Shown: piece after piece, positions 1 to 5,200 of the stretch
How positions within the stretch are numbered: the stretch's first letter is position 1
Layout of the letters: every line of letters starts with the position of its first letter
Translations under genes and position numbers: made by a program
Notes under the pieces: generated by a model
Told to the model about the DNA's origin: nothing
Database searches by the model: none
What the model saw: the letters and a program-made list of their open reading frames with translations, nothing else
Assembly (NCBI GenBank): GCA_002299495.1
Contig: DBNZ01000202.1
Span: forward strand, 653-8,618
Source: Methylococcaceae bacterium UBA659
GTDB taxonomy: Bacteria; Pseudomonadota; Gammaproteobacteria; Methylococcales; Methylomonadaceae
Length of the DNA stretch: 7,966 nt
Direction: 5' to 3'

Positions 1-711
1 TCCAACGTCACCTTGTTGAAATGGATGATCGCGCAAGGCTACGGCGATGTCCGCACGATAGAACGCCGCATCAAAGCCATGCAAGACTGGCTGGATAACC
101 CCGTGTTGTTGGAGGCGGATAAAGATGCCGAATATTTCGAGATCATCGAAATCAACATGGACGAGATCAAAGAACCGCTGCTGGCCTGCCCGAACGATCC
201 CGACGACATCAAACCCTTGTCCGAAGTCGCCGGCACCAAAATCGACGAGGTGTTCTTGGGTTCGTGTATGACCAACATCGGCCATTTCCGCGCTGCTGGC
301 AAATTGCTGGAACAACACAAAACCGATCTGCCGACACGCTTGTGGGTTGCGCCACCCACCAAAATGGACCAAAACCAATTGCTTGAGGAGGGCTATTACG
401 GCACCTTCGGCAAAGTCGGCGCCCGCACCGAAATGCCCGGCTGCTCGCTGTGCATGGGCAACCAGGCCCGCGTCGCCGATGGCGCGACCGTGGTTTCGAC
501 CTCGACCCGCAACTTCCCCAACCGCTTAGGCAACAACGCCAACGTGTTCCTGGCCTCGGCGGAATTGGCGGCGGTCTGCTCCATCCTGGGCAAAATCCCC
601 ACGGTTGACGAATACATGGCCTACGCCGCGCAAATTAATGCCACTGCCGATGACACTTATCGGTATTTGAATTTTAATTTGATGGCTAAGTATCAAGAGG
701 CTGTGGCTTAA
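1..711 (+). CDS. acnB: Aconitate hydratase B, C-terminal part (5' end outside window)
   Basis: AcnB isomerises citrate to isocitrate through cis-aconitate in the TCA cycle and often also acts as a 2-methylisocitrate dehydratase; it is a cytoplasmic [4Fe-4S] enzyme. The frame is open from base 1, so this is the last 236 residues of a protein that would be about 857 long by comparison with E. coli AcnB (865). Fragment Cys89 (GSCMTN), Cys148 and Cys151 (CSLC) have the same spacing (59 and 3) as E. coli cluster ligands Cys710, Cys769 and Cys772. Arg170 and Arg175 in STSTRNFPNR fall where substrate-binding Arg791 and Arg796 are expected. Nothing looks damaged, so this copy can encode a functional C-terminus ending NLMAKYQEAVA. 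Its last ten or so codons differ from those of the broken second copy at 1965-2244. No clear T-tailed terminator follows it, unlike the second copy. Confidence 0.97.
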   Translation, partial: SNVTLLKWMIAQGYGDVRTIERRIKAMQDWLDNPVLLEADKDAEYFEIIEINMDEIKEPLLACPNDPDDIKPLSEVAGTKIDEVFLGSCMTNIGHFRAAGKLLEQHKTDLPTRLWVAPPTKMDQNQLLEEGYYGTFGKVGARTEMPGCSLCMGNQARVADGATVVSTSTRNFPNRLGNNANVFLASAELAAVCSILGKIPTVDEYMAYAAQINATADDTYRYLNFNLMAKYQEAVA

Positions 712-726
712 TTTGTATGATTTAAC

Positions 727-752
727 GATGCGCTGACGAAAGAAGGCGCATC
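727..752. other. Hairpin just downstream of acnB
   Basis: Perfect 7-bp inverted repeat GATGCGC / GCGCATC around a 12-nt loop, starting 16 bp after the acnB stop. It is not followed by a T-run (AACATTGTAAATATAA comes next), so it is a poor Rho-independent terminator on the plus strand. It may be a transcript-end stabiliser, a decayed terminator, or an operator-like element left in front of the PIN relic. Confidence 0.3.
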
Positions 753-756
753 AACA

Positions 757-768
757 TTGTAAATATAA
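757..768 (+). repeat. 12-bp direct repeat, copy 1
   Basis: TTGTAAATATAA here recurs exactly at 1024-1035. The two copies flank the first PIN relic (775-993). They could mark the edges of a recombined or inserted segment, or be two related AT-rich promoter pieces. At 12 AT-rich bases, chance is not excluded. Confidence 0.45.
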
Positions 769-774
769 GCCCTT

Positions 775-993
775 ATGAAATGAGTCGCTGATACCAATAT
801 ATTTCTGGCTGTCGTTTTAAACGAACCGGAAAGGCCGCGAATCATTGAATTGACAGCAGATTGTCAAATCATCGGGCCAGAAATATTGCCTTACGAAATC
901 GGCAACGCCTTATCCGCTATGCTAAAACGCCAACAATTGACGGCAGAACAGATTGGTTTGGCATTTCAACGCAAGATATTGTTGAAGCGGTGA
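775..993 (+). pseudogene. VapC-like PIN-domain toxin, N-terminal half, broken
   Basis: PIN-domain VapC toxins are Mg-dependent RNases of type II toxin-antitoxin systems. The frame reads ATG AAA TGA and then VADTNIFLAVVLNEPERP, followed by a typical PIN continuation including IIGPEILPYEIGNALSAM and LTAEQIGLAF. The first acidic residue (D in VADTNIF) and the second-cluster glutamate (PEILPYEIGNAL) are where the family has them. A TGA is the third codon, so the natural start is followed at once by a stop. After about residue 64 the similarity ends and the frame closes with RKILLKR and a stop, about half the usual 130-140 residue length, so the catalytic aspartates of the back half are missing. 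The +2-shifted frame over 963-1013 reads ISTQDIVEAVRESRRQ and stops; it may be the tail of another small gene joined at the break. No antitoxin gene is recognisable upstream. It is almost certainly non-functional. Confidence 0.75.
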
Positions 994-1023
994 GAGAATC
1001 GAGGCGGCAATAGTATTAATCTG

Positions 1024-1035
1024 TTGTAAATATAA
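1024..1035 (+). repeat. 12-bp direct repeat, copy 2
   Basis: Exact mate of the repeat at 757-768. It lies inside CTGTT-N8-AACAG (1021-1038), a 5-bp inverted repeat, just before the PIN C-terminal relic. Confidence 0.45.
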
Positions 1036-1089
1036 CAGTTTACCGTACGGGCTGAGCAGAACCTAAAAACGCCCGATGCTTTGCACTTT
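1036..1089 (+). pseudogene. Possible relic of a second PIN-domain C-terminal segment
   Basis: In one frame, bases 1036-1089 read QFTVRAEQNLKTPDALHF. The stretch RAEQNLKTPDALH resembles the conserved back-half block of many VapC toxins (A.Y.LKTPDALHLA), which holds a catalytic aspartate. In that PIN subtype the block lies roughly 100 residues into the protein. Here it has stop codons just before it (TAA at 1027) and reads on into FSFWHDRHYY without the usual alanine-rich helix. It differs in style from the PIN half at 775-993, so it is more likely the remains of a different toxin gene than the lost end of that one. The evidence is one short motif, so this is tentative. Confidence 0.35.
1037..1049 (+). 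repeat. AGTT(T/A)ACCGTACG repeat, copy 1
   Basis: AGTTTACCGTACG here matches AGTTAACCGTACG at 1321-1333 in 12 of 13 bases, and both are preceded at a similar distance by AAAT plus an AT-rich stretch. The second copy covers the region just downstream of the predicted -10 box of the toxin-antitoxin operon, so this copy may be the remains of a similar promoter. CGTACG in each copy is itself palindromic. Confidence 0.4.
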
Positions 1090-1270
1090 AGTTTTTGGCA
1101 TGACCGCCATTACTACGGGCGGCGACAAAGGCTGGCGTCTGGCCCTGCGTCATGCGTTGGGTGATGTCGCGCAAAATCAACTTTTCTCGCCGCGTCAGAC
1201 GCTAGCCAAAGTTAAATCAACCGAACAAGACAATTGGCAAGGCACATACAGCTTGTTTGATTTTGATTGA
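1076..1270 (+). pseudogene. Unrecognised 64-codon open stretch, probable gene fragment
   Basis: The frame is open from an ATG to a TGA and encodes 64 residues. From about residue 14 it has protein-like composition (TTGGDKGWRLALRHALGDVA, then QNQLFSPRQTLAKVKSTEQ and a tail NWQGTYSLFDFD). The ATG has no ribosome binding site, and the first dozen residues overlap the PIN relic in another frame. It therefore looks like the C-terminal end of a larger gene whose front has been lost, with the ATG arising by chance. I do not recognise the family. No membrane segment or known motif is visible. It ends 80 bp before the antitoxin gene. Confidence 0.3.
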
Positions 1271-1285
1271 CACGGCCACAGCTCA

Positions 1286-1323
1286 ATCAATAGTTTGATG
1301 TACCACGCTCTAAATCATATAGT
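1286..1323 (+). promoter_or_regulatory. Promoter and likely operator of the toxin-antitoxin operon
   Basis: A sigma-70-like pair is present: TTGATG at 1295-1300, a 17-bp spacer, and TATAGT at 1318-1323. This predicts a transcript start near 1330, about 20 bp before the antitoxin ATG. ATCAA-TAGT-TTGAT (1286-1299), a perfect inverted repeat, overlaps the -35 box and is a natural candidate for the site at which the antitoxin or the toxin-antitoxin complex represses its own operon, as is usual in this family. Binding is inferred, not shown. Confidence 0.5.
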
Positions 1324-1333
1324 TAACCGTACG
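1321..1333 (+). repeat. AGTT(T/A)ACCGTACG repeat, copy 2
   Basis: Mate of 1037-1049 (12 of 13 bases). It spans the end of the -10 box and the expected transcription start of the toxin-antitoxin operon. Confidence 0.4.
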
Positions 1334-1350
1334 CTTCTGAGGTTTTAGCC

Positions 1351-1599
1351 ATGATTACTGCTAACGATTTAAAAACCAAAGGCATTGCCTGTTTGGAAGA
1401 AAACCTTGCCGATCAGCCAGAAGCCATCATTACCGTTCGCGGCAAAGAGTCTTTCGTGGTGATGAAGATCGAGCACTATCACTATCTGCGGGAAATGGAA
1501 CTGGAAGCCGCGCTGTATGAAACACGGCAAGACCTGTCGGCAGGCCGATTCACTCAGGACGACATCGATCAACATGTCGATGAATTATTCGCGGAATGA
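1351..1599 (+). CDS. Phd/YefM-family antitoxin
   Basis: Antitoxin of a type II toxin-antitoxin pair: it is expected to bind and neutralise the toxin encoded next door and to repress the operon. The 82-residue length is normal. The N-terminal part, about 1-53 (ITANDLKTKGIACLEENL, EAIITVRGKESFVVM, YHYLREMELE), matches the Phd-like fold that dimerises and binds DNA. The C-terminal third (about 54-82, ALYETRQDLSAGRF through DELFAE) is acidic and helical or disordered, as expected for the toxin-wrapping tail. GAGG at 1339-1342, 8 bp before the ATG, is a good ribosome binding site and supports this start. The stop overlaps the toxin start as ATGA, so the pair is translationally coupled, antitoxin first. 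The gene is intact. The exact subfamily, and hence a gene symbol, cannot be fixed by eye. Confidence 0.9.
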   Translation: MITANDLKTKGIACLEENLADQPEAIITVRGKESFVVMKIEHYHYLREMELEAALYETRQDLSAGRFTQDDIDQHVDELFAE

Positions 1600-1868
1600 A
1601 TTACAACCTGATCTTCACCGATAGCTACAAAAAACGCGCCAGCCGCTTTGCCAAACAACACCCGGAACTAAAAGAACAGTACAAAAAAACCTTGCTGCTA
1701 TTGGCGCAAAATCCGCATCATCCATCGCTGCGCCTACATCCCCTAAAAGGCAAACTGGCCGCGTTGCATTCAGTGTCGATCAATCTCAGCTATCGGATTA
1801 CGCTGGAAATGATCATTTCCGAAAAACAGATTGTCTTGGTCAATGTCGGCAGTCATGAAGAGAGCTGA
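1596..1868 (+). CDS. RelE/ParE-superfamily toxin (YafQ/StbE-like), C-terminus altered by an IS end
   Basis: Probable ribosome-dependent mRNA endonuclease, partner of the preceding antitoxin. The 90-residue product begins NYNLIFTDSYKKRASRFAKQ and continues with two helices, then the family block PHHPSLRLHPLKGKL (42-54), LHSVSINLSYRITLE (57-71) and LVNVGSH (81-87). His48, Arg67 and His87 sit where this group has conserved, functionally important residues. The homologues I recall end in G-(S/D)-H-D-x-V-Y; here the end is GSHEES and then TGA, and the TGA lies within IS-like sequence beginning CTGACCCC. Loss of the terminal Val-Tyr, in a region that contributes to the active site in RelE-type toxins, may weaken or abolish activity; that is inference. 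The start is fixed by the ATGA overlap with the antitoxin. Confidence 0.88.
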   Translation: MNYNLIFTDSYKKRASRFAKQHPELKEQYKKTLLLLAQNPHHPSLRLHPLKGKLAALHSVSINLSYRITLEMIISEKQIVLVNVGSHEES

Positions 1869-1964
1869 CCCCGAAAAATTGAACAGTGGATTAAGTGAAA
1901 AACCCTGCTACTTTTGACCGTCCGTAAGGGCAAAGAAATGGAGCAGAAAATGTCCAAAACACCG
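1865..1964 (+). mobile_element. IS3-family insertion sequence, left-end remnant with start of orfA
   Basis: From about 1865 the sequence changes style: CTGACCCCGAAAAATTGAAC resembles the outer end of IS3-family elements (TG-A-CC-rich, then A-rich with a TTG[G/A]ACA-like block). About 70 bp later come GGAG (1940-1943) and an ATG at 1950 opening MSKTP, or an in-frame ATG at 1938 giving MEQKMSKTP, which looks like the first codons of an orfA helix-turn-helix protein. The element stops abruptly at 1964/1965, where acnB sequence begins; the hybrid frame then closes at a TGA (1986-1988). All of the DDE transposase and the other IS end are missing, so it cannot move by itself. The exact outer boundary is uncertain by a few bases (about 1861-1867). 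The family call rests on end and leader resemblance, not on a transposase domain. Confidence 0.55.
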
Positions 1965-2244
1965 AATGGACCAAAACCAATTGCTTGAGCAGGGCTATTA
2001 CGGCACCTTCGGCAAAGTCGGCGCCCGCACCGAAATGCCCGGCTGCTCGCTGTGCATGGGCAACAACGCCAACGTGTTCCTGGCCTCGGCGGAATTGGCG
2101 GCGGTCTGCTCCATCCTGGGAAAAATCCCCACGGTTGAGGAATACATGGCCTACGCCGCGCAAATCAACGCCACTGCCGATGACACTTACCGGTATTTGA
2201 ATTTTAATTTGATGGCAGATTATCAAGCAAAACTAACCGCTTGA
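1965..2244 (+). pseudogene. acnB: Second, truncated copy of the acnB 3' end with internal deletion
   Basis: Bases 1965-2064 match 363-462 with one mismatch, and 2059-2216 match 529-686 with five. The last dozen codons then differ (ADYQAKLTA versus AKYQEAVA). The copy starts sharply at the IS junction, so it lacks everything upstream, including the residue matching E. coli Cys710. It also lacks 72 bp (24 codons, QARVADG to NRLGN) that carry the residues matching substrate-binding Arg791 and Arg796. The deletion ends lie in the 6-bp repeat GGCAAC (457-462 and 529-534), present once here at 2059-2064, so slippage or short-homology recombination is the likely cause. The frame stays open to a TGA at 2242-2244, but there is no ribosome binding site before the ATG at 1966, and the product could not be an aconitase. 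Four of the six point differences are silent, which suggests the copies diverged while both were under selection. Confidence 0.95.
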
Positions 2245-2259
2245 TAGAACAAGCCAAAC

Positions 2260-2288
2260 CGCCTCCGGATAATCCGGGGGCGTCTTTG
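2260..2288 (+). terminator. Intrinsic terminator after the acnB tail copy, possibly bidirectional
   Basis: CGCCTCCGGA (2260-2269) pairs with TCCGGGGGCG (2273-2282) through a TAA loop: 10 bp with one G-U pair, followed by TCTTTGTT. It begins 15 bp after the stop of the acnB copy. It sits directly beyond the hrpA stop on the other strand, where the trailing GGTTTGG is a weaker T-tract. It probably once ended acnB transcription and now separates convergent transcripts. Confidence 0.75.
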
Positions 2289-2289
2289 T

Positions 2290-5200
2290 TCAGCTCCCCC
2301 GTTCATCCCAAAGCTTATCCAAACGTTTCGCCGACACCGGATAGGCCGTTTTCAATTGTTGCGCAAACAACGAAACCCTAAGCTCCTCGATAGCCCAGCG
2401 GAATGGCTCCAACTCGGGCAACACCTGGCCTTTTTTCGCTGCCACGTCCCGCCAAAAACGGGTGGCGTAGCGGTTGATTTCTTGGGTTTTTTGTGGGTTG
2501 TTATCGCGTTTGTCCAAACGGTATTGCATGGCCTGCAAATAACGCGGCAAATTCCGCAGATGGCTGTAGGGCGTGGTCTTGACGAAGCCTGCATAGACCA
2601 ACAAAGCCAATTGCTGGTTGAGTTCTTGAACTAACGGGTCGTTGGCGTTGAATTTTTTCATTTGGCTTAACAGCGTGCCGTATTGGTCGAGAATGCCCAG
2701 CACGGTTTGGCAAGCGGAATGGGCGAAGGTGAGCAAATTACTCTTGTTTTCTGTCAACGTCGCGGCAAATGCCTCTTGGCTGCGGATAACGGCGCGGCCT
2801 TCCAAAAACACGCCATGCAGGATCATTTCCAACATGTCTTCCTTGTAGTTCAGGCTGGCGATAGCGGGGAGCAAGAGGTGTTTTGGCAGGTTTTGGTACG
2901 CCAACCCAGAAACCGTCGATTGCGGCATATTTTTCAACAAATAACTGCAATCCTTACGCAGTTGCAAGCGGATAAGCCTTAGCAAACCCGCCCTATGTTG
3001 TTGCTCGGCCTTGGTTTGGGTATCGAACATTTTTACGCCAACGCTGTCCCCCTCGTCGACAATGGCTGGAAAGCCGCTGAAACTTTGCCCTTTTTGGATA
3101 AATGGGTAATGTTCCGGCAGGTCGTCAAACGCCCAACCGATGCAGCCGGTGTAATTCATCTCATCGGCGGCGATTTCATCAAAGCTATCACCGGCTTTGA
3201 CGGCATGGTCGAGCTGGAGTTTTCTCAAATCGCGGCCGTAATCCAGTAACTTGCCGTCTTCGCCGATAACACGGAAATTCATTTTCAAATGCTCCGGCAG
3301 ACCGTCTGAAGTCCAAGCCGTCAACGGGATCGCTTCGCCGGTCAGCTTTCGCAAGCGGTTGCCCAGCCATTCGTACAGCGAACCCTTAAAATCTGGCTCA
3401 ATTTCAAGACATTGCTTGACCGTCTGCGGCACCGGCACGAAATGTTTCCGAAGTTGTTTTGGCAATGCTTTGACTAGCGCGACGCATTTTTCTTCTAACA
3501 TGCCCGGCACCAGCCATTCAAACGGCGTCATGGTGAGCTGGTTAAGCTGGTGGATGGGAATGATCGCGGTCACGCCGTCTTCGTCATGCCCCGGCTCGAA
3601 CCGGTATTGCAGGGCGATGGCGAGGTTGCCGACTTTTTTGCTGTCGGGATAATCCCAGTCGCTGACCTGCACATCCTGCTCACGGGTCAGGTCTGCCTTG
3701 GTCAAAAACAAAACCTTGGGATTAACCTTCTCGGCGGTCTTGCGCCACTGGTCTAAGGTGATGCCGTTGACGACTTCAGGCGGCAGGCGGCTGTCGTAAA
3801 ACTGGTACAACCACAACTCGTCCTCCACTAAATCGATGCGCCGCCCTTTGTGCTGAATGGTGCCGACTTCCTCCAACAATTTTTGGTTGGCGAGAAAGAA
3901 TGGTGCATTGCTGTGGTATTCGTGCGCCACCAGCGCCGATTGGATAAACAGCATCCTCGCGGCTTGCGGATCGACGTTTTCATACGGCACCTTGCGGCCG
4001 GTTTGCAAGGTCAACCCATACAGCATGGTTCGTTCATACACGCCGCAACGTCCGGCCTTTTTCTCCCAATGCGGGTCGTGGTAAGTGCGCTTGACCAGGT
4101 GCCCGGCGCAGGCCTCTATCCATTCCGGCTCGATCCTGGCGACGGTGCGGGCGTAGACCTTGCTGGTCTCGACCTGCTCGGCGGCCATGATCCATTTCGG
4201 CCTGACTTTGTGCAGGCCGGAGCCGGGGAAAATAAAAAACTTCAGGCCGCGTGCGCCCAGGTATTCGTATTGCTCATGGCGGAAACCGATGTTGGACAAC
4301 AGCCCGGCCAGCAAGGCGCGGTGGATGTTTTCGTAAGGATAATCAGGGGTGGATTGTTCCACGACCGCTTGCGCCCGTTGTTCTGGCGGCAAGGCGTTCA
4401 GATGGCTTATCTTTGAAATTTGCTTATTTTTTTCAGCCTTTACCGCTTTTGCCAAGGACGGCCTTGCTGGCGGTTGGTTGACCGTCATCCCCAAATCGCC
4501 CTTGATGATCTGCATGATTTGGGCGTGGTTGTCGTGCCATTCGCGCATCCGCAAATAAGACAAAAAATGCTCTTTGCAATACTGGCGCAATTTGCTGTTA
4601 GACAAGTGCTTTTTCTGTTCCTCGAAGGCTTTCCACAAGTTCAGCAGCGACAGGAAATCCGACTCGGGATGGCGGAACAAGGCATGTTTGGCTTCGGCTT
4701 GGGCCATCTTGTCGGCGGGTTTCTCGCGCGGGTCTTGGATGCTCAGCACGGCGACGATGATCGCGACCTCGTACAAACACCCTTCTTGGTGCGCGGCAAT
4801 CAGCATCCGCGCCAGCTTCGGGTCGGTGGGGAATTTCGCCAACTGCTTGCCGATGTCGGTCAATTGGCCTTGCTTGTCCAGCGCGTTGATTTCCTGCAAT
4901 AAGGTCTTGCCGTCGCGGATCATTTTCTCATCCGGCGGCTCGATGAACGGGAATTCGGCGATGTCGCCCAAATTCAACGCCGCCATCTGCAAAATCACCG
5001 CCGATAGGTTGGTGCGCAAAATTTCCGGCTCGGTAAACGCAGGCCGCGCCTCGTAGTCTTCACGCGAGTACAGCCGTATGCAAATGCCCTCGGCGACGCG
5101 GCCACACCGCCCTGCCCGCTGGTTGGCGCTGGATTGCGACACCCGCTCAATCGGCAAACGCTGGATTTTGCTCTTGTGGCTGTAGCGGCTGATGCGGGCG

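Noticed and set aside
963..1013. ISTQDIVEAVRESRRQ as the end of an antitoxin gene
   Set aside because: Antitoxin-like in style but only 16 residues long, with no start or upstream body; noted under the PIN relic but not called.
1891..2226. 111-codon minus-strand frame across the IS/acnB junction
   Set aside because: It is the reverse complement of acnB coding sequence joined to IS sequence; no family likeness or ribosome binding site.
1966..2244. A functional short aconitase-domain protein from the second acnB copy
   Set aside because: It lacks one cluster cysteine, both substrate arginines and a ribosome binding site; an open frame alone does not support function.
712..2289. CRISPR array, tRNA or integrase/attachment-site system in the accessory interval
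   Set aside because: No regularly spaced repeats, no tRNA-like fold and no recombinase gene are visible; the acnB duplication alone does not show site-specific integration.
3850..4416. 188-codon open frame opposite hrpA, and other long plus-strand frames between 2356 and 6246
   Set aside because: They mirror the conserved hrpA coding sequence, have no recognisable domains, and are expected antisense frames in a GC-rich gene.
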